The notes under the pieces were generated by a model. That model did not search any database, was not told the origin of the DNA, and saw only the letters and a list, made by a program, of their open reading frames with translations. A program made the translations under genes and the position numbers. Shown in pieces: positions 8,010 to 15,572 of a stretch of 33,213 bases of DNA. The stretch covers positions 1 to 33,213 of the forward strand of contig JAAYOP010000058.1 of the NCBI GenBank assembly GCA_012520295.1, given 5' to 3'. Numbering within the stretch: the stretch's first letter is position 1; every line of letters starts with the position of its first letter. This stretch comes from Clostridiales bacterium (GTDB lineage Bacteria; Bacillota; Clostridia; Oscillospirales; Oscillospiraceae).

Positions 8010-9270
8010 TGTTTTCTATTCTGAAGCCTCTGTTTTCCACAAGAAAACCCCCCTGTATATTGTCTGATTTGGCGTCCAGGCTGAGGGCGGGCTCCAGATA
8101 TGCAATGCCTCGCTTAATGGAGTGGTAGCCGAATCTGGAGCGGATTTTGTCAATAGCCATATCCAGATCCTGCCGCTTTATATTTTTTATCTCCTCGGGG
8201 AAAAGGGAAAGCTGAACCACTTCACCTCTGGGAGTCAATCCGCAGGCGCGGACAGAAAGGGAGCGTATAGGCTTCTCAGGTTTGTTTTTTATAACCAGAG
8301 AAAAAGCCAGATTAAAAATATCCTGTGTATTGCAGGAAGGTCTTTTGAGCTTTTCTTGACGCTCAAACCACTTGAGTTCCCTGTCCCTAATTCCGATCTG
8401 CACAGTTGAGCATAAGCTGTTTTGGTCTCTGAGACGCTCTGCGACACTCTCGGAAAGGGAATAGAGCGTTATTTTAATCTGGTCTTCGGTGATAAGATCG
8501 TAGGGAGTGGTAGTGCTGTTGCCGACGCTTTTTATTACCGGAGTGCTGTTATAATAGTCCGTTACCGCCGAATTATCCCTCCCGTTTGCAAAATGCCACA
8601 GCATAACTCCGTTTTTTCCCAAAATAAGGTATAAGAATTCCGGATCTGCCTGCGCCAAATCTCCGATGGTGCAAATCCAGTAGCGTTTAAGCTTCCTGTA
8701 TGTGGCGGGACCTACATACAGAAGCTTATTGACCGGAAGCTTCCATATTGTATCCTTGAAATTCTCTCTGGTTATTACCGTGGTGGCATCGGGCTTTTTT
8801 ATATCTGAGCCCAGTTTTGCAAACACTTTGTTAAAGGATACTCCTACGGATACCGTGAGCCCCATTTCATCTCTCATGGTTTTTCTGATTTTGTCGGCAA
8901 TCTCCCGGCCGTTTCCCAAAAGGCTCCCGGACACATCGAGCCAGCACTCATCCAGGCCAAAAGGCTCCACCTGAGAGGAAAAGGTGTTTAAATATATCTC
9001 GCGGGATTTTTTTGAAATCTCTGTATACAGACTGTGTCTTGCCGTTATAAAAACGATGTCCGGACATTTTTTTTTAGCTTGCCACAGAACCTCGCCTGTT
9101 TTTACCCCGCATTTTTTTGCCGGCTCATTTTTTGACAAAACTATTCCATGCCTCTTCTGGACGTTTCCGGTTACAGCCATGGGCCTGTTTCTGAGGGAAG
9201 GGTCGTAGAGGCATTCTATATTGGCATAAAAGCTGTTGAAATCGCTGTGAAGGATTACCCGCTCCTCCAT
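8005..9270 (-). CDS. dinB: DNA polymerase IV, Y-family translesion polymerase
   Basis: 421-residue error-prone polymerase. Catalytic carboxylates are visible as HSDFNSFYANIE (D10) and FGLDECWLDVSG (D107, E108), with the steric/finger region between them. Helix-hairpin-helix and little-finger parts follow, and QLSLFP near the C-terminus is a beta-clamp-binding motif. ATG 9270 follows AGGAGGACAGC. The promoter (9330-9358) carries a LexA box, so it is DNA-damage inducible. The last codons end in a TAA that is itself part of repeat copy A, so the repeat may have supplied the present C-terminus. A second repeat copy lies upstream of its promoter. Confidence 0.95.
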   Translation of the reverse strand: MEERVILHSDFNSFYANIECLYDPSLRNRPMAVTGNVQKRHGIVLSKNEPAKKCGVKTGEVLWQAKKKCPDIVFITARHSLYTEISKKSREIYLNTFSSQVEPFGLDECWLDVSGSLLGNGREIADKIRKTMRDEMGLTVSVGVSFNKVFAKLGSDIKKPDATTVITRENFKDTIWKLPVNKLLYVGPATYRKLKRYWICTIGDLAQADPEFLYLILGKNGVMLWHFANGRDNSAVTDYYNSTPVIKSVGNSTTTPYDLITEDQIKITLYSLSESVAERLRDQNSLCSTVQIGIRDRELKWFERQEKLKRPSCNTQDIFNLAFSLVIKNKPEKPIRSLSVRACGLTPRGEVVQLSLFPEEIKNIKRQDLDMAIDKIRSRFGYHSIKRGIAYLEPALSLDAKSDNIQGGFLVENRGFRIENK

Positions 9271-9310
9271 GCTGTCCTCCTGTTATTTGTTATGGCCGAC
9301 AGCGCAGGCC

Positions 9311-9324
9311 GGAACATATGTTCG
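9311..9324. promoter_or_regulatory. LexA (SOS) box of dinB
   Basis: On the minus strand the site reads CGAACATATGTTCC, an exact fit to the Gram-positive LexA consensus CGAACRNRYGTTYC. It lies a few bases after the -10 box of the dinB promoter, where bound LexA would block initiation. Confidence 0.88.
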
Positions 9325-9329
9325 ATAAT

Positions 9330-9358
9330 ATTATATACGACAGGAGGGGGCGTGGCAA
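9330..9358 (-). promoter_or_regulatory. Sigma-A promoter of dinB
   Basis: Minus strand: TTGCCA (9358-9353), 17-base spacer, TATAAT (9335-9330), about 60 bases before the ATG, with the LexA box immediately downstream. Confidence 0.72.
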
Positions 9359-9385
9359 GAGGGAAAAATAAAATCCCGTTATGTG

Positions 9386-9492
9386 ATTAATGCCTGTTTG
9401 CAGCGCTATTGATTTGCGGCATATGCCCGCAAATCAATTCAGGCAATCAATCATATGCATAATACTAAAGCATTTGTTTATTGGACATTAAT
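9386..9492 (-). repeat. Structured intergenic repeat, copy B (compact form, 107 bp)
   Basis: The ends are near-perfect inverted repeats, ATTAATGTCC on one side and ATTAATGCC on the other. Inside, reading the minus strand, are AATAAACAAATGC, GATTGATTGCC, a perfect 11-bp stem (TTGATTTGCGG with CCGCAAATCAA, 7-base loop) and GCGCTGCAAACAGGCATT. The last 55 bases (9440-9386) match copy C (18042-18096) at 49 positions. It sits between the dinB promoter and the cheA terminator, so it is outside the predicted dinB transcript. Confidence 0.8.
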
Positions 9493-9540
9493 TAGCCGTC
9501 ACCACCTGTAAATCTCTGATTTGTCAATGATAATAAGAGA

Positions 9541-9573
9541 ACGGAGCCGCTCATTTATTCTGAGCCGCTCCGT
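9541..9573. terminator. Terminator hairpin after cheA
   Basis: ACGGAGCCGCTCA (9541-9553) pairs with TGAGCCGCTCCGT (9561-9573) with a single C-C mismatch. Downstream on the minus strand is TCTCTTATTATC. It ends the cheC-cheD-cheY-cheA transcript. Confidence 0.7.
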
Positions 9574-9603
9574 TTTATAACATTTATCGGATACAGATTG
9601 TTT

Positions 9604-11637
9604 CTATGACGCAAGAGTGTTTATATCAAGTATCAGGCTGATCGAGCCGTCTCCAAGTATCGCACAGCCGCCAAGCCCACGCAGATTATTGTTATGCCTT
9701 TTTATATATGAGGGGAGCGGCTTTATTACAGCCTGCTGCTCACCTATCAGTTGATCGACGAAAAGGCAGTAGGGATGATCCTCCATAAGAAGCATTACGA
9801 GAATACCATCTGAGAGATTGGTATATTTAGGCTCTATATTAAACTGCTCGTAAAGCCGGACAATAGGATATACTCCGTTGCGTATTGTTATCATTTCCCG
9901 TCCGTCCGGGTCGAGAAATACATCCTTCATATTGGGCTTGAATGATTCCTGAATGGATAGCGTGGGAACGATATATATCAGGTCTCCGACCATGAGCTTC
10001 ATACCCTCTATAATGGCCAGTGTCAGTGGTATTCGTATAGTTATTTCCGTACCCTTACCATCTTCGCTCTCGACGGAGATTGATCCGCCGACTTTATCCA
10101 GATTGCGCTTTACCACGTCCATGCCCACGCCACGGCCCGAATACTCGGTTACCTGCTTGTTGGTGGAAAAACCGGGAAGAAATATAAATGAAAAGGCCTC
10201 TTTGTCGCTTATTTCAGCTTCGGATTTCGTTGTTAAGCCTTTTTCGATGGCTTTTTTAATTATCGCCTTACGGTCAAGACCCGCACCATCGTCTGATATT
10301 ACGATAACCACATCGCCACCGGCATTCCGGGCTTCCAATGTCAGTTTGCCGGTGGGAGATTTACCTTTCTTTTTGCGCTCCTCCGGAGCTTCTATACCGT
10401 GGTCTATCGCATTTCTGATCAGGTGCATAAGAGGATCGGATAGAGAATCGATGATATTTTTATCGATTTCCGTTTCCTCTCCGATTATAACCAGGTCCAC
10501 ATCCTTGTTGACCTTTTTGCTCATATCGCGGATTATCCGGCGCATTTTATGGAATGTGGAGGAGATTGGAACCATCCGGACCGACATTACGATATCCTGA
10601 AGCTCGTTGATCAGCTTTCTAAGCTGCTGGCTGTTTTTTTCAAAGCTTTCGAGCTTTAATTTTTCTATTTCAGGATTTTTTGTTACCATAGATTCAGTGG
10701 TAACAATTTCACCAACCAGGTCCATCAGCTTGTCCAGCTTATTTATGTTCACGCTGATAAAATTTTGCTTTGTCAGGGTTTCAGAAGCAGTTGGCCGATT
10801 TGTGGCGGTGCTTTTTTCAGAGCTTTGCTCTTTCCTCGGTGCTATTTCTTCTGGCAATTCATCGGCATCATCACCAAGGAGTATGATGCTGTAGTTATGC
10901 AGGAACATAACAGAGTTCAGAATATCCCTGATAACGTCCGGGTTTTCATTTGTTTTTATATAGAGAACAAATCCGTCATTAATTATTTTCTCTGCCGCGC
11001 TTTCGTCCATGAGGTTTTCGGGGAAATAAACAATTTTTATGCAGTAAGGTAGCAGTGTGTTTACTACACCGAAAGCGCGGACGTTTTCCATCTTGCAATC
11101 GGCTTCAAAGGTTATTTTAATCTTGTAATATGGAGCATCGAAGTCTTCATAGTCAACCTCATGGTCAACGGTGTTTTCCGCTGTTTCTGCTTTTGCGCTT
11201 TTATCTGACTTTTCCGCTTCTTTGGGACGGGTATGGCGGGATATAACGTCGATATACTTATGGATTCTTTTAATAAGTTCCGAGTTGTCAATATCCGGGC
11301 TGTTCCCCAAGGCTATCTTCTCGATATCCGTCTTGAGAATATCGGAAGCATTCAGAACCATATCGAAAATATCGTCCCAGTCATCTTTTCTGACCTTTTT
11401 TTCTCTGATATGAGAAAAAAGATCCTCAACGGCATGAGATAATTTCGCCAGACTTTCAAAAGACATCATAGATGCGGAGCCTTTTATAGTGTGCATAATT
11501 CGAAAGACTTCGTTTATCTGTTCGCTGTTTAGTGAACGCTGCTTCTCCCCCTGAAGAAGTATATCTTCAAGTTTTTCAAGCAATTGCTGGTTTTCGTATA
11601 TAAAGACTTCAATCATAGGGTCCTGTCCATGCACCAT
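9604..11637 (-). CDS. cheA: Chemotaxis histidine kinase CheA
   Basis: 677-residue sensor kinase passing phosphate to CheY. Domain order: P1 Hpt domain (about 5-105) with phospho-acceptor H49 in MHTIKGSASMM; an acidic linker; a P2-like domain (about 170-255); the P3 dimer helices around NKLDKLMDLVGEIVTTESM; a P4 kinase domain with the N box LIRNAIDHGIEAPEER, the G1 box SDDGAGLD and the G2 box SGRGVGMDVV; and a C-terminal CheW-like P5 domain. All key kinase motifs are intact. It is the last gene of a cheC-cheD-cheY-cheA operon; its partner cheW is encoded about 10 kb away in the opposite arm of the locus. AGGTGA precedes the ATG. Confidence 0.96.
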   Translation of the reverse strand: MVHGQDPMIEVFIYENQQLLEKLEDILLQGEKQRSLNSEQINEVFRIMHTIKGSASMMSFESLAKLSHAVEDLFSHIREKKVRKDDWDDIFDMVLNASDILKTDIEKIALGNSPDIDNSELIKRIHKYIDVISRHTRPKEAEKSDKSAKAETAENTVDHEVDYEDFDAPYYKIKITFEADCKMENVRAFGVVNTLLPYCIKIVYFPENLMDESAAEKIINDGFVLYIKTNENPDVIRDILNSVMFLHNYSIILLGDDADELPEEIAPRKEQSSEKSTATNRPTASETLTKQNFISVNINKLDKLMDLVGEIVTTESMVTKNPEIEKLKLESFEKNSQQLRKLINELQDIVMSVRMVPISSTFHKMRRIIRDMSKKVNKDVDLVIIGEETEIDKNIIDSLSDPLMHLIRNAIDHGIEAPEERKKKGKSPTGKLTLEARNAGGDVVIVISDDGAGLDRKAIIKKAIEKGLTTKSEAEISDKEAFSFIFLPGFSTNKQVTEYSGRGVGMDVVKRNLDKVGGSISVESEDGKGTEITIRIPLTLAIIEGMKLMVGDLIYIVPTLSIQESFKPNMKDVFLDPDGREMITIRNGVYPIVRLYEQFNIEPKYTNLSDGILVMLLMEDHPYCLFVDQLIGEQQAVIKPLPSYIKRHNNNLRGLGGCAILGDGSISLILDINTLAS

Positions 11638-11667
11638 ATTTCACCTGCCAGTTACTTATTTGTTTTC

Positions 11668-12024
11668 TTAACCCAGTTTCTTCAGAGCCGACACAATACC
11701 TTCTTCCTTGAAAGGCTTAACGATAAATCCTTTTGCCCCGGATATGATAGCATCTCTTACCATGGCTTCCTGACCCATGGCAGATACCATGATTACCTTC
11801 GCCGTGGGATCTATTTTCATTATCTCTCTCAGGGCATCAAGACCGTTCATCTCCGGCATTGTTATGTCCATTGTAACAATATCCGGCTTCAATTCCTTAA
11901 ATTTTTCAACCCCTACCAATCCATTTTCCGCTTCGCCAACAATCTCATATCCGTTTTTTGTCAACATGCTCTTGATTGATATGCGCATAAATGCTGCATC
12001 ATCCACAATCAGAACTCTTGCCAT
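11668..12024 (-). CDS. cheY: Chemotaxis response regulator CheY
   Basis: Single receiver domain of 118 residues that switches the flagellar motor when phosphorylated by CheA. The acidic pocket is VLIVDDAAFMR, the phospho-acceptor lies in IVTMDITMPEMNG, the switch Ser in VIMVSAMG, and the conserved Lys in FIVKPF. All are present, so it should be fully active. AGGAGGACATAGC precedes the ATG. It lies between cheD and cheA in the same operon. Confidence 0.95.
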   Translation of the reverse strand: MARVLIVDDAAFMRISIKSMLTKNGYEIVGEAENGLVGVEKFKELKPDIVTMDITMPEMNGLDALREIMKIDPTAKVIMVSAMGQEAMVRDAIISGAKGFIVKPFKEEGIVSALKKLG

Positions 12025-12062
12025 GCTATGTCCTCCTAAATTGTTTAAAAGTATTGCTTTGA

Positions 12063-12542
12063 CTAAATTATTTTTTCTCCATGACCGATGGTTTTGATTT
12101 TTAACTCTCCTGTCTGTGTATAAAACTCAATGGTACGGCCATAATTTCCCCCCGTATCATTTGCAATAATAGGTATTTTTAAAAAGTTGAGTATCTGGAT
12201 ACAGGCTGCAACATTTCTTTCCCCGACTCTTAAAACATTTTTAGCCGAGGTACCTGCGAACATATGCGCTCCTCCGGCCAGCTTGGAAATCAGCGCATTT
12301 CTTTTCGCACCAAGCTGCTCCATTTTTTTCATCAGATCTATAATAGCTGTGTCTGCGAATTTTGCCCGGTTTTGACCGCCATGTCCGTTTGAACTCGGCA
12401 ACATGATATGGGCCAGACCTCCGATCAATCGAAGTTTATCATATATTACCACACCAACGCAAGAACCAAGACCCAGCGTAGTCAGGATGTCGGGAGCAGA
12501 AGCAACATTCAAATCTGCCATACCAACTGTGATTAAAGCCAT
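12063..12542 (-). CDS. cheD: Chemoreceptor glutamine deamidase CheD
   Basis: 159-residue enzyme from ATG 12542. CheD deamidates glutamines of chemoreceptors and partners with CheC. LTTLGLGSCVGVVIYD holds the catalytic Cys, GGLAHIMLPSS the catalytic His, and KLAGGAHMF a further conserved block. The ATG shares one base with the cheC stop (TGATG), so translation is coupled to cheC, as fits their physical partnership. A TTG codon directly ahead of the ATG is a less likely start. Confidence 0.94.
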   Translation of the reverse strand: MALITVGMADLNVASAPDILTTLGLGSCVGVVIYDKLRLIGGLAHIMLPSSNGHGGQNRAKFADTAIIDLMKKMEQLGAKRNALISKLAGGAHMFAGTSAKNVLRVGERNVAACIQILNFLKIPIIANDTGGNYGRTIEFYTQTGELKIKTIGHGEKII

Positions 12543-13177
12543 CAAATACTCATTCCTAACGATTCTATCAGAATTTTATATGATTCAAAATCCGGAATTA
12601 AGAAGAAATGTCCTGTCATGTCCTTGTTTTCATCGGAAAAATTTGTTTTCAGGAAAAGGACTGAATCGCCAATCTTACCGTATTCTATGGCCACAATACT
12701 TATTATTGCACCTACCATGTCGATGGCAAGTTGCGGAACTGATGGCTTAACGGTGAGATTTGTCAAAGAACAAATTGCCGACAGATATGCGCCAACCAAT
12801 ATATTGGTCATTTCAGTCAGAGATGATTTTTCCAATTCATTAAGAGAATCCGCATTAAAGTTTTCCGGCGGCTTCTTTTCTTCGTTCATTGCTATTGAAA
12901 TCAACTCATAAGCGTCTTCAACTTCCAGAACCATCAGAATATATCCACTCAGCCCGCCGGACATGTCCACAAGAATACCCACAACAACATTTTCCGGGCC
13001 ATCAAGGATGTTTATTATATCGTTGAACGAAACAATATTAACCTCAGGCACACTCATCAAAACTTTCTTGTTGAGCATTCCTGCAAGTGCCGTTGCTGCG
13101 TTTCCAGCGCCAATATTTCCAATTTCCTTGAAAATATCAAGATTGTGGCTGTCCACACTGTTGAGAACATCGGACAT
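12542..13177 (-). CDS. cheC: CheY-P phosphatase CheC
   Basis: 211-residue CheC. Both pseudo-symmetrical active-site helices are intact: DIFKEIGNIGAGNAATAL followed by VPEV, and EKSSLTEMTNILVGAYLSA followed by PSVP, each with the E-x2-N pattern. It dephosphorylates CheY-P and, when bound to CheD, links CheY-P level to receptor adaptation. First gene of the chemotaxis operon, with a GGGGG-type ribosome site. The 110-bp gap to the oppositely transcribed FliK-like gene must carry both promoters; a TTGGAA-16-TAATAT match on the minus strand is only a weak candidate. Confidence 0.94.
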   Translation of the reverse strand: MSDVLNSVDSHNLDIFKEIGNIGAGNAATALAGMLNKKVLMSVPEVNIVSFNDIINILDGPENVVVGILVDMSGGLSGYILMVLEVEDAYELISIAMNEEKKPPENFNADSLNELEKSSLTEMTNILVGAYLSAICSLTNLTVKPSVPQLAIDMVGAIISIVAIEYGKIGDSVLFLKTNFSDENKDMTGHFFLIPDFESYKILIESLGMSI

Positions 13178-13287
13178 TACACATACCCCCTTATTAAAGT
13201 GGCGTTACGTTATTAAGTTCTCGCTGTTTTACTACGATATATTAATTAAGAATATCAGAATTCCAAACATAAAAAGGATGCGACATT

Positions 13288-15126
13288 TTGAAGATTGAAG
13301 GGTTTGTTTATCCGGAAAATATCGTCATGGTCAATGCCTCTAATGACTCCGATTCTGTTAGCTTCGAAGAAGGGCAGGTACTGAACGCCCGTGTTTTGTC
13401 CTGTGAAAAGTCAGTGGCGCTGCTTAAAACCGAAGCTGGGCACATTCTTCGTGCAAAGCTCGATGCAGGAGTCATTATGGAAAAGGGCTCTGTAGTAACG
13501 CTTGTGGCCACCGGGCACAGGGATGGTGTTACGCTTTTAAAGCTGGTCCCCGGGCTTTCGGACAGACCTATGACCGGGGAGGGGACCACCGTTAATACAG
13601 ATATGGACATACTTCCACAGGAAATTTCGGAGACTCTTGTCCGAATGCTGGATAAGCTTGAAATATCTATTACAAAAGATGTTATCGGACACATTTATAC
13701 TTTAGTTAAGCAAAATTCCGATTTATCCCCGGAAAAAATTATTTTTATGGTCGCAAACAATATGGAGCCCCATGAAGCCGATAGCCTCTTTCGCTCGGAT
13801 AACACAGCGGCAAAGCTGCTCGGAGAGCTGATACGACTGGTTAATTCCGAGGTGCCTGGCCGGGAGCAAGCCGGCAAATTCGTGGAATACGCTGATGCCC
13901 AGTCCAGGGCTTTAGATACTGCCGATACGAGGAGCACGCAACTGCCTGGGGAAAAGATAAACTCGGGCGCCTTGGATAATTTTATCGTTAGGCAGGATCA
14001 GACCGAACAAGGGCTGGAACCTGCCCTGGTGGCTGAAAGAGAAATCCCTGTATATATAAGGGCAAATGTTGCAGATTACGGGGGCGTAAGAGAATCCCCT
14101 TCCGGCACCTATGCCGATATGGCGGAAAATGAGCTTAAAATAATCGGATATGCAAACCAGAGAGAAAACATAGAGGCCAGCCCCGCCGGAGCTTCAACAG
14201 GCAAAGAAAATGTGGCAGGAGCCCCTGGGACACAAGCCTCCCGGTCAGTTGAGGAGGGGGCGTTGTCGGAGGCCGGCTCAAATCAACATGAAAGCAAGGT
14301 ACAGGAAAACATAGCTACTGGACAAACACAATATGCCGCTCAAGAGGATGATGAAGCTCAAAAGGTTTTAATACGGCTTATCTCGAGGATGCCAGCTTAT
14401 CGTGAAAACCCGGGTTATGCAAAAATATCGGAAAAAAATATCGAAGAGACGGCCAAAACCATCATTAATGTAATGGAAAAAGTACGGGAACTAAAGAGCT
14501 CGAAAACCGATGGACCTGAAAAGCTTATAAAGTATCTTAAGGATATTTTTGTAGAGCTTACAGGTGAAGAGGAGGATGGAAAAAAGCTTAAAAAGGCAAG
14601 AGACGAACTGTATGCCAGGCTTACTCTTTTAAAAGAAGAGCTGCCCGGAATGGAGCTGAGAGGAAAAACCGAGCTTATTGAACAGACACAAAAACTCCTT
14701 AATCATATAAAGGCTTTTAACGCGATTGATCAGTATATATATTCACAGATACCGATTTTACTGAACGGTGAATACAGGACAGCAGAGCTGTATTTCTTCA
14801 GGAAAAGAAAAGGCGGTAGGAAAATCGATCCTGAAAATGTGAAGATACTCCTGGCATTGGATCTCAAAAATCTTGGCCGCTTTGAAGGGCTTGTCAGCAT
14901 CAAGGGCAGGGAAGTATCACTGCGAATCGAGGTGTCGAAAGCTGCGGCAAAAACTGCTTTTTTACAGGATACCATAAAATTACATAAGATGCTAGCGGAA
15001 ATCGGATACAAATTGACAAATATTATTGTCGAGCCAATGGAAAAAGAGACCTCGGCAGAGAACGCAATGCTAAAACTTATCGAGTTTGAAGAGAGTATAA
15101 AGCCGGCTCTGGATCTGTCGATTTAA
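13288..15126 (+). CDS. FliK-like flagellar hook-length-control domain protein
   Basis: 612-residue protein. The N-terminal 90 residues form a small beta-rich domain (SFEEGQVLNARVLSCEKSVA). A long, poorly conserved, glutamate/serine-rich middle (about 200-370) looks disordered, as in FliK. The C-terminal part (about 484-585) resembles the FliK Flg_hook domain: IPILLNGEYRTAELYFFRKR, a strand pair around LGRFEGLVSIKGREVSLRIE, and the helix ending LAEIGYKLTNIIVEP. The start is TTG behind AAGGATG. The next gene encodes an FlhB-tail protein, as in the Bacillus ylqG-ylqH pair, so this may be the YlqG counterpart rather than the main hook-length ruler. Confidence 0.72.
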   Translation: MKIEGFVYPENIVMVNASNDSDSVSFEEGQVLNARVLSCEKSVALLKTEAGHILRAKLDAGVIMEKGSVVTLVATGHRDGVTLLKLVPGLSDRPMTGEGTTVNTDMDILPQEISETLVRMLDKLEISITKDVIGHIYTLVKQNSDLSPEKIIFMVANNMEPHEADSLFRSDNTAAKLLGELIRLVNSEVPGREQAGKFVEYADAQSRALDTADTRSTQLPGEKINSGALDNFIVRQDQTEQGLEPALVAEREIPVYIRANVADYGGVRESPSGTYADMAENELKIIGYANQRENIEASPAGASTGKENVAGAPGTQASRSVEEGALSEAGSNQHESKVQENIATGQTQYAAQEDDEAQKVLIRLISRMPAYRENPGYAKISEKNIEETAKTIINVMEKVRELKSSKTDGPEKLIKYLKDIFVELTGEEEDGKKLKKARDELYARLTLLKEELPGMELRGKTELIEQTQKLLNHIKAFNAIDQYIYSQIPILLNGEYRTAELYFFRKRKGGRKIDPENVKILLALDLKNLGRFEGLVSIKGREVSLRIEVSKAAAKTAFLQDTIKLHKMLAEIGYKLTNIIVEPMEKETSAENAMLKLIEFEESIKPALDLSI

Positions 15127-15145
15127 TTGGGGAGAAAACAATATT

Positions 15146-15457
15146 ATGGAAGCAAAACAGACTACGAAAAAACCAAAAAAAAGAGCGGCAGCGATAAAGT
15201 ATGACCCTGAGACCGACGCACTGCCGACAATGACCGCTTTTGGCGAAGGATATGTTGCAGAGAAAACAATTGAAAAAGGGAAGCAGTCGGGCTTACCCGT
15301 CATAACCGATGCGGAGCTGGTGTCTCTGCTTGCGGGAATGAACGTAGGGGATGAAATACCGCCTTCACTATATGAGGTGGTTGCGAAGATTCTTGTCTTT
15401 GTCGCTGAAATCGACAGCAGCTACGGCGAGAAGCTGAAAAAGGCGTCGGAAAACTGA
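15146..15457 (+). CDS. FlhB C-terminal-domain-like protein (YlqH/FlhX family)
   Basis: 103-residue soluble protein matching only the part of FlhB that follows its NPTH self-cleavage site: AAIKYDPETDALPTMTAFGEG, then SGLPVITDAELVSLL and VGDEIPPSLYEVVAKILVFV. There are no membrane segments and no NPTH motif. Such FlhB-tail proteins can replace the cleaved FlhB cytoplasmic piece that sets export specificity; here that is inferred. It starts 19 bases after the FliK-like gene behind GGGGAG, so the two are one operon, and the pairing supports a joint role in hook-to-filament export switching. Confidence 0.82.
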   Translation: MEAKQTTKKPKKRAAAIKYDPETDALPTMTAFGEGYVAEKTIEKGKQSGLPVITDAELVSLLAGMNVGDEIPPSLYEVVAKILVFVAEIDSSYGEKLKKASEN

Positions 15458-15486
15458 GAACAACTGACTAATTATAACGAAATCAA

Positions 15487-15515
15487 TTGAAATTGTAATA
15501 GAATTATGACATAAT
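15487..15515 (+). promoter_or_regulatory. Sigma-A promoter before the hydrolase-like gene
   Basis: TTGAAA (15487-15492), a 17-base spacer and CATAAT (15510-15515), about 58 bases before the next start. No sigma-D (TAAA-N15-GCCGATAA) match was seen in this gap. Confidence 0.5.
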
Positions 15516-15572
15516 GTCTAATGAGGAAGTATAATTTTTATAGGCGTATATTCCCATACTGGAGGTATACAT

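Noticed and set aside
7920-9492. Integron-type attC sites flanking a dinB cassette
   Set aside because: No GTTRRRY/RYYYAAC core sites and no integrase in the window; the MITE-like description fits better.
9953-10600. 215-codon plus-strand open frame
   Set aside because: Antisense shadow of the cheA kinase domain.
15510-15530. AATGTCTAATGAGG, resembling the 5' block of the repeat family
   Set aside because: Only a dozen bases agree and none of the other blocks follows; likely coincidence with the promoter region.
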